From Hymenobacter guriensis (GTDB lineage Bacteria > Bacteroidota > Bacteroidia > Cytophagales > Hymenobacteraceae), in the NCBI RefSeq assembly GCF_015773195.1, contig NZ_JADWYK010000015.1:1-64000 (forward strand): a stretch of DNA of 64,000 nt, written 5' to 3'. Every line of letters starts with the position of its first letter. The stretch's first letter is position 1. The notes beneath the pieces are model-generated. The model did not search any database, was not told where the DNA came from, and was given only the letters and a program-made list of their open reading frames with translations. The position numbers and the translations under genes are program-made. This document shows, in pieces, positions 43,811 through 52,519 of this stretch.

Positions 43811-44962
43811 TTAGCGGGTTACGGCCAGTCGGCGGGTCGCTATTTTTTCCCCTACCTGGACCTTCACCAGATATGCGCCCACCGCCAGGTCGCCCGTGGC
43901 TACACTCAGTTCGTGGAAGCCAGCCGGCTGGCGAGCATCCAACAGGGTCCGCACCTCACGGCCCAGCAAATCCGTCACGCGCACCGACACGGCTTGCGCC
44001 TTGTCCAGCACCCGGTAGGCAATGGTCGATTTTCCCTGCGCCGGGTTCGGGAATACGCTCATGGCCACCACCGCGTCTTCGGCCTTGCGGCTGCTGGTTA
44101 CCACCACATTCAGCGCAGGGGCCTGGTCGCCGGCCAGGGTTGTGAAATCGGGGCTGAAGCCGAGGTTGTTGTTGCCGTTGCCGGGAATTTCCGGAATCAC
44201 ATCCGACGACCAGTAAGCGTCGCCGCTCACGTAGGCGGCCATCACGCGCACTACCGAGGCGCCCGAGGGCAGGCCCAGCGAGGCGCGATTGAACTCGTAC
44301 TCCAGCCCGTAGGAGCCGGCCCCACCCCCGTTGTCGTTGCCGGGGTTGGTGGTGAGGTTGCCGGTTGGCGCCTTATAGGCCACTTTGGTGCCCGCAAACA
44401 GCGCGTAAGCCCCCGTCGTAGCCGAGGCCGGAATAGCGTTGGTGGAGCCGTCGGTGAGGATAGCCGCGCCGCCCCCGATAGATTTGGCCTGGCCCGCCTC
44501 GGCAGTGTAAATGGCCGCCTGCACGTCGCCGCCGCCAGTGGTGGCAATGGCCGCATCGGCTTCCAGCTCGAGCTTGGTGCCGCCAATACTGCCGCCAGCA
44601 AAGGTGCCGAACACCGTAGCCGAGCCCGCAATGGCCGGCAGCCCGGTGCCTACGGGCACCCCGGTTTTGTTAGGTAAATCCAGGTACAGCTGAAAGTTGT
44701 TGCCGCCGGGCTCAATGGTGCCGGCCAGCCCGATGTAGAGCTTGGTGCTGGAGTTGGCTCCGTACATGCGCAGCAAACCCATCAGGCCAAAGCCCCCGTC
44801 GCCGATGTGCGGAGTAGTGAAGGCACCCAGGGAAGTGTACTTGCCGGCCGTCGTACCGATTTCGTCGGCGGAGATAACGCCGTCGATGGTTACCTGAGCC
44901 TGAGCACTCAGAGCAGTGGCAGTAAGGGCAGCAGCCAGAACCAGCGTAGTTGTTTTTTTCAT
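43811..44962 (-). CDS. T9SS-sorted surface protein in the SusE/F position
   Basis: The 383-residue protein has a signal peptide (to about AQAQ), a beta-rich middle with many Gly/Thr/Ala, and a C-terminal Por sorting domain (SVFPNPAQGKSTIAYRV...). In the B. theta starch system the place after susD holds surface lipoproteins SusE and SusF that bind starch. This protein has no lipobox and would instead be exported and anchored by the type IX system. It could be a glucan-binding protein; no known binding domain is recognised. Confidence 0.78.
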   Translation of the reverse strand: MKKTTTLVLAAALTATALSAQAQVTIDGVISADEIGTTAGKYTSLGAFTTPHIGDGGFGLMGLLRMYGANSSTKLYIGLAGTIEPGGNNFQLYLDLPNKTGVPVGTGLPAIAGSATVFGTFAGGSIGGTKLELEADAAIATTGGGDVQAAIYTAEAGQAKSIGGGAAILTDGSTNAIPASATTGAYALFAGTKVAYKAPTGNLTTNPGNDNGGGAGSYGLEYEFNRASLGLPSGASVVRVMAAYVSGDAYWSSDVIPEIPGNGNNNLGFSPDFTTLAGDQAPALNVVVTSSRKAEDAVVAMSVFPNPAQGKSTIAYRVLDKAQAVSVRVTDLLGREVRTLLDARQPAGFHELSVATGDLAVGAYLVKVQVGEKIATRRLAVTR

Positions 44963-45068
44963 GAGCGTAGAAGGAAAATGGTGGGTTGGAGAAAAATGAA
45001 TAGCCTGCTGAAGGCAAGCCGGCTCAACAGCCTCAGCCGTGCCCGTAGGCCGTGCTGAGGCGAATGGC

Positions 45069-46703
45069 TTAGTAGCCGGGATTTTGCCTGAGCGTGGGGT
45101 TGGCCACGATGTCGGTGGAAGGAATGGGGTACAGGTTCAGGTTGTCCGACACGCCTTTGCCTTCCTTCAGGCCGCCTTTCCAAGGCCACAGGTAGCTGCC
45201 GCTGGTGAAGCGGCCAAAGCGGATAAGGTCGGTGCGGCGGGTGCCTTCCCAGTACAGCTCGCGGCCCCGCTCGTCCAGGATGAAGTTGGGCGCCGTCAGC
45301 TCAGCCAGCGTAATGCGGCCGGCGGTGCCCCCGCTGAACTTGTTACCGAAGGCCCGGTCGCGCAGGTCATTTATGTAGGTGAGGGCCTGGGCCTGGGTAC
45401 CGCCCTGCCCCCCGCGCAGCACGGCTTCGGCGTACATCAAATACACGTCGGCCAGGCGCAGCACCGGGAAGTCGGTATCCACGAAGGTGAGCGTGGGGTC
45501 GGTACCATTTTCGCCCGTCGACTTCTTGTTCGACCACTTCGTCACGCCGTAGCCGTCGGTAAATACGGTCAGGTCGTTGATTTCCAGGTTTTGCCCGATG
45601 GTGAAGAACATGGCCCGGCTGTCGAATCCCTCCGCGTTTTCGGGAAAGAGCAGCGGCAGGTTCTTGCGGGTACGGTTGCCGGCCCAGCCGCTGCTCACGC
45701 CAAAGGCGCTGCCCAGCATCCGCCCGCCTATAGCGGCGTGAATGAGGTAGGTAGTGCCTCCATAGGTTTGCGAGGCCAGCCCGTCACTGGTAATCGGGAA
45801 AATGATTTCCGACCTGGCTTTCACGCCATTGTCGGCCATGAAGATGTGGGCGTACTCCGGGGTCAGGCTGTAGCCGCCCCCCAGCACCTTGTTGCAGTAG
45901 GTGAGACAGTCGGTGTAGCGGGCCGTGCCCGTGTATACCTGCGCGTTCAGGTAGAGCTTAGCCAGCAGCGCCCAGGCGGCACCCTGGTCGGCGCGGCCAT
46001 AAGGGCCCTGCTGTGGCTTGTTCAGCAGGGGCTCAATGGCCTTCAGCTCCGACTCGATGTAGCTGAACACCTCGGCGCGGGTAGCCTGCTTGGGCAGCTC
46101 GTTGCCAGGTACGCCGGCTTCGGTGACCAGCGGCACGTTGCCATACAGGTCGAGGGCGTGGTAGTAGGCCAGGGCCCGCAGAAAGCGGGCTTCGGCCCGA
46201 AACAGGCGGGCATTCACCGCATCCTGGCCCGCAATGTTCCGGTCGCTGAGCTTCTCGTCGGTGGTTTCCCGAATGAACTCGTTGCAGGCCGTTATTTCGT
46301 AGAAAATGCGCGTGTAGCTGTTGCGCATCAGGTCGTTGCTGGAGGTCCAGGTGGTTTTGTTCAGCTCCTGGAGCGGGCCGCTGTTCCAGGCCACCACGGC
46401 CTCGTCGGTCACCAGCTCCTGCAAATACCAGTAGGCCCGCAGGTAGGAAGTTTCGCCTTCGTCCAGGCCGTCGCCCTCAAATACATCCGGGGAACCGGTA
46501 GTACCCTGACCCGAGAGGTTGAAGCCCGCGTAGAGCTTGGCCAGCACCTGGATGTAGTTGGCCGGGTCGCGGTACACCGACTCCGTGTTCAGGTCATAGA
46601 AAGGGTAGCGGTCCAGGTCCTTGGTGCAGGAAGAAAGGCCGCCGGAAAGCAGGGCAGCGGCTACGGCCAGCGTAGCGGCGCCACGGCGCAAGTGCTTGTT
46701 CAT
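45069..46703 (-). CDS. SusD/RagB-family nutrient-binding lipoprotein
   Basis: The 544-residue protein has the lipobox LSSC (Cys26) followed by DLDRYPFYD. SusD-type landmarks such as SYLRAYWYLQEL, NARLFRAEARFLRALAYYHALDLYGNVP and the C-terminal GRELYWEGTRRTDLIRFGRF are present. It is the surface lid of the SusC channel and binds oligosaccharide. Its gene follows susC on the minus strand. The 100-base gap between them holds a family B repeat. Confidence 0.95.
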   Translation of the reverse strand: MNKHLRRGAATLAVAAALLSGGLSSCTKDLDRYPFYDLNTESVYRDPANYIQVLAKLYAGFNLSGQGTTGSPDVFEGDGLDEGETSYLRAYWYLQELVTDEAVVAWNSGPLQELNKTTWTSSNDLMRNSYTRIFYEITACNEFIRETTDEKLSDRNIAGQDAVNARLFRAEARFLRALAYYHALDLYGNVPLVTEAGVPGNELPKQATRAEVFSYIESELKAIEPLLNKPQQGPYGRADQGAAWALLAKLYLNAQVYTGTARYTDCLTYCNKVLGGGYSLTPEYAHIFMADNGVKARSEIIFPITSDGLASQTYGGTTYLIHAAIGGRMLGSAFGVSSGWAGNRTRKNLPLLFPENAEGFDSRAMFFTIGQNLEINDLTVFTDGYGVTKWSNKKSTGENGTDPTLTFVDTDFPVLRLADVYLMYAEAVLRGGQGGTQAQALTYINDLRDRAFGNKFSGGTAGRITLAELTAPNFILDERGRELYWEGTRRTDLIRFGRFTSGSYLWPWKGGLKEGKGVSDNLNLYPIPSTDIVANPTLRQNPGY

Positions 46704-46715
46704 CTTTTCTTTTCA

Positions 46716-46805
46716 GTTTCTAGTTGCTGGTTGCTGGTTGCTGGTTTCTAGTTGCCTTTTTAGTGTTCTAGCCGACAACCAGAAACCAGAAACCCGCAAC
46801 TCATT
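46716..46805. repeat. Family B repeat (copy B3) between susC and susD
   Basis: GTTGCTG occurs three times in tandem (46723-46743). CTGGTTTCTAGTTG (46741-46754) pairs with CAACCAGAAACCAG (46776-46789) at 13 of 14 positions. The right side touches the susC stop codon. The element may adjust the SusC:SusD ratio by folding in the mRNA. Confidence 0.75.
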
Positions 46806-49800
46806 TAAAAGCCCACGTTGAGGCCGAGCGTAAACGTGCGGGGCAGCGGGTAGAAATTGCTGTCGATACCGTTGCCGCGCTCCGGATCGAGGCCGGTATA
46901 GCCCGTCAGTACCAGCAGGTTCTGGGCCGCCAGCGTCAGGCGCAGCGAGGTCGATTCCTTCCACAGGCTGCCGAAATCGTAGCCCAGCGTCACGTTCTGC
47001 ACGCGCAGGAAGGAGGCATCCTGTAGGTAATAGTCGCTGAAGGGCTGGCCGTACTGAAAGCTGGTGGTGTACACGTCGGGCACCACATTGGAGGCGTACT
47101 GCAGGCCCGTGTTGGTACCGAAGTAAGTGCCCTGGCCCGCGTCCACGTTGTTGTACACGTAGTTGCCCAGGTTGGAGCGCAGCGTGAAGGCCAGGTTGGC
47201 TTTGCCGTAGCTCAGGTTGGAGCTGAAGCCCAGCATGGCTTTGGGCGCGGGCGTCTTGCCGTACACCCGGTCCCGCTCGTTGATGAGGCCGTCCCCGTTC
47301 TGGTCCACGTACTGGGCCGTGGTGGGCGCCGAGCCGCCTTCCACGGGCTTGCCGTTCGCGTCGTACTTCTGCTCGTAAAGCCAGAACGTGTTGGCCGCGT
47401 GCCCCACCGAGTTCACCTGCACAAACTGGAAGTTGCCGATGCCGCCCACCGGGGAGCCCAGGTAGGTGGGGTCTTCCACCAGCAGCAGCTTGGTGATTTT
47501 GTTGCGGTTGATGGTCGCGTTGAAGTTCACGCCCCAGTTGAATTTCTCCCCGCGCACCACATCGTAGTTCAGGGCAAACTCCACGCCCCGGTTTTCCAGG
47601 TTACCAATGTTCTTGAGCTGCTTGGGCGTAATGTTCTTGCCAATGGGCACGGGCACCACGGCCAGCAGGTCGGAGGTTTTGCGCAGGTACAGGTCGATGG
47701 AGCCCGTGAGGCGGTTGTTGAAGAAGCCGTAGTCCAGGCCCGCGTCGTAGGTGGCGGTTTCCTCCCACTTCAGGTTGGGGTCCTGCCCCCCGGCCCGCAG
47801 CGTGCGGATGGTGTCGTTGCCGAAGATCTGCCGCACCGAGCCACCGCCCAGGTTGTAGGAGCGCAGGTACGGGTAGTCGCCGGCCACGCCCGCCACGTCC
47901 TGCTGCCCCGTGCGGCCGTAGCTGAAGCGCAGCTTGAGGTCCGACACCGTCTGGCTGTTCGCCAGGAAGCTTTCCTTGTTGATGCGCCAGGCCACCGAAG
48001 CCGCCGGGAAGTAGCCCCAGCGGTTATCGGGGCTGAAGCGCGAGGAGCCGTCGGCACGGAGTGTGCCCGTGAGCAGGTACCGGTCGTTGAAGGAGTAGTT
48101 TACCCGGCCATAAAAGGAAAGCAGCGTGTACTGGCTTTTGTAGGGGTTGCCGGCCAGCGCCGTGGGGTCGAGCAGCTCGCCGGCCGCCGTGCGGCTGAAG
48201 AAAAACGGACTATGCGTGTAGAAATCCTGGTAGGAGTAGCCCGCCAGCGCCTCTACGCGCTGCCCGCCAATTTCCTTGTTGTACTTCAGGTAGGTTTCCA
48301 GCAGCTTGTTGTTTTTCTCCTGCTTGTACTGGTTGTTGAGGCCTTTCACGTTGTAGGCCACCGACGAAGCCTCCGGCACGAAGACAGTGCCGGCGCTGCG
48401 CGAGATGTCGTAGCCCAGGTTGAGGTTGGCGTGCAGGTCGGGCAGGAAGTGCAGGCTGTAATCCAGCTGAATGTTGCCCAGACTGCGCTTCACGGTGCTT
48501 CGGTCGCGCTTGTCGGTGAGCAAAGCCAGCGGGTTGCGGTCCGTGAGTGGGTAGGGGTTGATGCCGTCGGCCGGGTCCAGCCACTCAAAGTAGCCATTGA
48601 ACTTGCTGGCGTCGCCGGAGTAAATGGGCTTGGTAGGATTGTAGCGCACCGCGCCCCCAATGGCGCCCTGATCGGCAAATTGGTAGTCCGACCACGTGCC
48701 CTTCACGTTCACATCCACCCGCAGGTGGTTGTCGAGCAGGCGCGGCGATAGGCCCACGGAGGCCGAGTTGCGCTTGAGGTTGCCGGTTTTGAGGGTGCCG
48801 TCCTGGTCGAGGTAGCCCACCGACACGCGGTAGGGCATCCGCTTCACGCTGCCGGTCACGCTCAGGTTGTTGTCGGTGGTCCAGGCGGTCTGATAAATAG
48901 CGTCCTGCCAGTCGGTATTGGCATTGCCCAGATAAAACTCCGAGGCGCGGTCGGCCGGGATTTTGCCCTGGGCCACGGCGTTTTTCACCAGGGTGCGGTA
49001 CGCGTCGCCGGTCAGCACATCCACCTTGCCGTAGTTTTCGGAGCGCGCCACCTGCGTGTTGAAGTTCACCCGCGTTTTCTCCCCTTCCACCCCTTTTTTG
49101 GTGGTGATGATAATAACCCCGTTGGAAGCCCGCGACCCGTAGATGGCCGTGGCGGAGGCATCTTTCAGCACCGTAAATGTTTCAATATCATTGGGGTTGA
49201 TGAGGGACAAAGGGTTGCCGGCGCCGTTGATACCGCTGTTTTCCACCGGCACGCCATCAATCACAATCAGCGGGTCGTTGCTGGCACTCAGGGAGGAGCC
49301 GCCCCGGATGCGGATAGTGCTTACCTCGCCGGGGGCCCCGCCGCCGGTGGTAATCTGCACGCCGGCCAGCTTGCCCTGGATCAACTGCTCGGGCGAAGTC
49401 ACCTGGCCCTTCACAAAGTCGCGGGAGGTGACGGTGGCAATGGAGCCGGTTACGTCTTCGCGGCGGGCGGTGCCGTAGCCCACTACCACGGCTTCGTTCA
49501 GCAGCGTGGTATTCTCGGCTAGTGTGGCAGTTAGTGCCGTATTCTGGCCCGCAACCGTGGTAAATGGCAGGCGTTGGGTGTTGTAGCCCACAAACGATAC
49601 CACCAGCACGTGTGGGCCGTCGGGCACATTGCTGATGCTGAACTGGCCTTCGGCATTGGTAGAGTTGCCCAGGGAGGTGCCTTCTATCAGCACCGTTACG
49701 CCGGGCATGGCCTGCCCCTTTTCATCCACGATGCGCCCACTCACGGAGCCGCTGAACGCGGGACTTCGGCGGACAGCTTCCACCGCCGGTAGCGGGGCGG

Positions 49801-49927
49801 AGGTAAGGGTATGGGGCCCGGCCGCAGGCAGCGCCAGCGCAGGGCCGGCAGTGCAAAGCCCGAGGGGCAACAGGAAGGTGCTGGCAAGCCGCCAGGGTGT
49901 ACGGGAGAATGGTAGAGGTACCGGCAT
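46805..49927 (-). CDS. SusC/RagA-family TonB-linked outer-membrane transporter
   Basis: The 1,040-residue protein has an N-terminal targeting sequence (to about PALA), a CarboxypepD-regulatory-like domain (SGRIVDEKGQAMPGVTV) and a plug (VVVGYGTARREDVTGS, YGSRASNGVIIITTKKG). A 22-strand-type barrel follows and ends LNVGF. It imports glucan oligosaccharides with SusD. I use the ATG at 49927, which gives a proper signal peptide; the longer frame from 49996 would add Cys-rich sequence. The surrounding amylases point to starch or maltodextrin as substrate. Confidence 0.95.
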   Translation of the reverse strand: MPVPLPFSRTPWRLASTFLLPLGLCTAGPALALPAAGPHTLTSAPLPAVEAVRRSPAFSGSVSGRIVDEKGQAMPGVTVLIEGTSLGNSTNAEGQFSISNVPDGPHVLVVSFVGYNTQRLPFTTVAGQNTALTATLAENTTLLNEAVVVGYGTARREDVTGSIATVTSRDFVKGQVTSPEQLIQGKLAGVQITTGGGAPGEVSTIRIRGGSSLSASNDPLIVIDGVPVENSGINGAGNPLSLINPNDIETFTVLKDASATAIYGSRASNGVIIITTKKGVEGEKTRVNFNTQVARSENYGKVDVLTGDAYRTLVKNAVAQGKIPADRASEFYLGNANTDWQDAIYQTAWTTDNNLSVTGSVKRMPYRVSVGYLDQDGTLKTGNLKRNSASVGLSPRLLDNHLRVDVNVKGTWSDYQFADQGAIGGAVRYNPTKPIYSGDASKFNGYFEWLDPADGINPYPLTDRNPLALLTDKRDRSTVKRSLGNIQLDYSLHFLPDLHANLNLGYDISRSAGTVFVPEASSVAYNVKGLNNQYKQEKNNKLLETYLKYNKEIGGQRVEALAGYSYQDFYTHSPFFFSRTAAGELLDPTALAGNPYKSQYTLLSFYGRVNYSFNDRYLLTGTLRADGSSRFSPDNRWGYFPAASVAWRINKESFLANSQTVSDLKLRFSYGRTGQQDVAGVAGDYPYLRSYNLGGGSVRQIFGNDTIRTLRAGGQDPNLKWEETATYDAGLDYGFFNNRLTGSIDLYLRKTSDLLAVVPVPIGKNITPKQLKNIGNLENRGVEFALNYDVVRGEKFNWGVNFNATINRNKITKLLLVEDPTYLGSPVGGIGNFQFVQVNSVGHAANTFWLYEQKYDANGKPVEGGSAPTTAQYVDQNGDGLINERDRVYGKTPAPKAMLGFSSNLSYGKANLAFTLRSNLGNYVYNNVDAGQGTYFGTNTGLQYASNVVPDVYTTSFQYGQPFSDYYLQDASFLRVQNVTLGYDFGSLWKESTSLRLTLAAQNLLVLTGYTGLDPERGNGIDSNFYPLPRTFTLGLNVGF

Positions 49928-50460
49928 ACGAAGAAGGGGACAGCAGAATGTGCAGGTATTCGTAGCCTGGCCGGAGGCGGTAACCGCTGACCGCAAACGG
50001 TTGCGGCGGGCTCCGGCAGCAGGAACGGCACAAAAGAATCCGGCCCCCTCTTCAACTAAAATTTATCAAACTCCGATCAAGAAAATATTAATTGATATTA
50101 AGGACATCCTACTGATTTATAAATATTTAATTACTATAAACACTGCTAAAATATGAAGCCAATATGATAGGCGTTTTCGGTTTTTGGACACCTATTCAGG
50201 CTCATCTTCCGGTCTTCTGCCGACAAAAGTCTCCTTAGCCTGCCTGGAGCTATAGCAGATTTCTGAACGGGGCATCCCAGATGCTGAGACGCCTACTAAC
50301 GGTTCCTGGTCTGCACCGGCTGCTGTTCGACGATATGACGCAGGTACACGGCACTTCACTGTTCGGGAAACAGCTGTAAGTAATGACTTACTCCGGCGAA
50401 CGGCGCAACCCCTCCTGCCGAGGCATAACGCGGGTTTGAGCCGGCACCAGCTTCATCTTC
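49928..50460 (-). promoter_or_regulatory. Promoter region of the susC operon
   Basis: No gene is seen in this 533-base gap upstream of susC. Two adjacent imperfect palindromes, GCGGTAACCGC (49977-49987) and CCGCAAACGGTTGCGG (49991-50006), lie 50-80 bases before the start codon and could be operator sites. An AT-rich stretch at about 50055-50165 stands out in this GC-rich genome. I found no exact TAnnTTTG box on the minus strand. The remaining 300 bases show nothing clear. Confidence 0.4.
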
Positions 50461-52086
50461 TTACACGGCCTGAATGGCCTGAATGCGGGCCTCAAACTCC
50501 TCGTTGGGCACGATGGAGCGGTTCTTTACCCGGGTCTTATAAGTATAAATCGTATTGATAGAGTAGCCCAGCATCCGGCTAATCTGCTCACTGTCGTCGA
50601 TGCCCAGGCGGATGAGGGCGAAGATGCGCAGCTCCGTGGTCAGCAGCTGGTCCTCGGCGAGCTGCACCTGGTCTTCGGGCTTGAACAGGGCGTTGAACTG
50701 GCTGATGAAGTGGGGGAACAGCCGCAGAAATACCGTGTCGAAGCCTTTAAACAGGTCGTTCCGTTCTTTCTTGATGTTGATGCCATCGGCCAGCTTCTGC
50801 ACAGCGGTATACTGCTTGTTGCCGAGCTGGGTGTCGAGGGTCTTCTTCAGCGCCTCCAGCTTGTCGATGTACTGGGAGTTGTTGTGGAAGTAGTAGGCTA
50901 TGTATTCCTCCTTGATCTTGTTGGCTTCGTTCAGCCCGCTGTTCAGCTGGTGCAGCTCGTTGTTGCGGACGCGCAGCTCCCGGTTGGTCAGCGAAATGAG
51001 CTTGTCGGCCTTTTGCAGCCGGCGCAGCTGCTTGAAGATGATGAACAGGAAGCCCACCACAAACAAAGCCAGCAGCGTGACTACAGTGGAGTAGGTTTTC
51101 AGCGACTTGCGCTGGTTTTCGATGATGTTGATTTTCTGCCCTTCGATCAGGGAAGAAATGTGGCTGATTTCGATCTGCCGCTGCCGCGCCTTGTAAAACG
51201 TGGCCTGCTCCCGCGCTTCCTTGATGAAGGTGTAAGCATTTTCCAGGTCGCCGCGCCGGTAGCAATAGTCGGAAAGCTGGAAGATGGCCACGGTTTCTTT
51301 GGTAGCCGTCTTCACGTCGGCAATGGCCGACACCAGCAGCAGTTCGAAGGCTTTGTCTTCCTGCTTGCTCACGGAGGCAATAAAGGCGGCCGTGCTGGCA
51401 CTTACCGCCAGCTGGTGCAACGACAGCCGCGGAAGCCGCCGGATTTGCTCGTAGAGCGCGGCACCTTCGGCCAGACGGTTGTTTTTCAGGGCCAGAAACT
51501 GCTGCATCGAAAGCTGCTCGTAGGAGCCGGGGCGACTGTAGTGCAGGGCCGTGTCGGTGTAGGCCAGGGCCTTGGCGTAGTAGGCCGGGCGGTACAGGGC
51601 ATCCTGGTTGAAGTCGCCCAGGTCGCTGTGGGCGCGGGCCTGCAGGAAGTAGAAGTCCACCTTGTCGGCGTCGCTGAGCCGGCCGGGCGCAATGGCTTCC
51701 AGCGTTTCGAAGGTTTCCTTGAACATGCCCGAAGACAGCAGGATAAAGGCCAGCTTGAGCTTGGCTACTTCGATTTTGCCCGGGTCGCGCAATTGCTCGG
51801 CTACCTGAATGATTTTCTGGCTGTAGACAAAGGCCGAGTCGTACTTAAAGGCCTTGTATTCGTCGTAGATGCGCAACCCCAGGTCGAACTTGGCGTCGTC
51901 GCTGCCCTTGCTGGCTTCGAAGGCCGTGGTGAGGGCGGCAATGCGGTTCCAACGGCGCGCATCGTACTCCTTTTTGTGCGCCAGGGCCGTGGTCAGCTCC
52001 GCCAGCAGACTGTCGGCCGGGCTTGGGCCAGCCCAGCCGGGGGCCGATAGCCCTAGGAAAACACAAAAAAGCAGCAGGAACTTCAC
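50461..52086 (-). CDS. SusR-like membrane regulator (DUF6377-type) with C-terminal helix-turn-helix
   Basis: The 541-residue protein appears to start at a GTG (52086) that directly opens a signal peptide (KFLLLFCVFLGLSAPGWA). A long helical TPR-like periplasmic part, one membrane helix (about VVTLLALFVVGFLFIIF), a coiled region and a C-terminal LuxR-type helix-turn-helix (LRIFALIRLG...NTIYTYKTRVKNRS) follow. This matches SusR-type regulators that sense maltooligosaccharides and activate sus genes. A longer ATG-initiated frame from 52272 would overlap a plausible small gene and have no signal peptide, so it is rejected. It stands upstream of susC in the same direction. Confidence 0.82.
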   Translation of the reverse strand: MKFLLLFCVFLGLSAPGWAGPSPADSLLAELTTALAHKKEYDARRWNRIAALTTAFEASKGSDDAKFDLGLRIYDEYKAFKYDSAFVYSQKIIQVAEQLRDPGKIEVAKLKLAFILLSSGMFKETFETLEAIAPGRLSDADKVDFYFLQARAHSDLGDFNQDALYRPAYYAKALAYTDTALHYSRPGSYEQLSMQQFLALKNNRLAEGAALYEQIRRLPRLSLHQLAVSASTAAFIASVSKQEDKAFELLLVSAIADVKTATKETVAIFQLSDYCYRRGDLENAYTFIKEAREQATFYKARQRQIEISHISSLIEGQKINIIENQRKSLKTYSTVVTLLALFVVGFLFIIFKQLRRLQKADKLISLTNRELRVRNNELHQLNSGLNEANKIKEEYIAYYFHNNSQYIDKLEALKKTLDTQLGNKQYTAVQKLADGINIKKERNDLFKGFDTVFLRLFPHFISQFNALFKPEDQVQLAEDQLLTTELRIFALIRLGIDDSEQISRMLGYSINTIYTYKTRVKNRSIVPNEEFEARIQAIQAV

Positions 52087-52163
52087 TTGGGCAGGAAGAC
52101 GAGAGTACCGGATTCGGCGGGCGCCAAAAGTAGCTAATTGCCTTGGGAGTGCCACCCGACAGG

Positions 52164-52412
52164 CTAGGCCCAATCCAAGGGCAGCTGCACGGCCTCCAGC
52201 CAGGGCTGCAGCTGGGCCGGGTTCTGGAAGGGGTTGATAAACAGAACCCGCTCCTCCCCTACCAGCCGCCACACCTCGGCGTAGAAACCAGCTAGGGCGA
52301 AAAGCTGCAGGCGGCAGCCCTGCTCGGCGCGGTCAGCCAGGTGGTGGCCGGCCTGGGCGAGGCAGTGCTGTTGCTGGGTTTGGTGCAGTTCTTTGAAAGC
52401 GTCTAAGTCCAT
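52164..52412 (-). CDS. Small hypothetical protein (82 residues)
   Basis: The frame encodes MDLDAFKELHQTQQQHCLAQ, then a helical middle and a C-terminal FINPFQNPAQLQPWLEAV segment. Its composition is natural for a cytoplasmic protein, with balanced charges and no long Ala/Arg/Gly runs of the kind seen in shadow frames. It lies just upstream of the SusR-like gene and in the same direction. No family is recognised and no function is proposed. Confidence 0.55.
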   Translation of the reverse strand: MDLDAFKELHQTQQQHCLAQAGHHLADRAEQGCRLQLFALAGFYAEVWRLVGEERVLFINPFQNPAQLQPWLEAVQLPLDWA

Positions 52413-52519
52413 CGGCGGCCGTTCTCCAACACCTAAGATACAACGCCCCGGGCGGCTTCCGCAACTATATAGGCAACCGTCAATGGGCGGTATCGGCCCC
52501 CAACCCGTACTTTCGCGGC

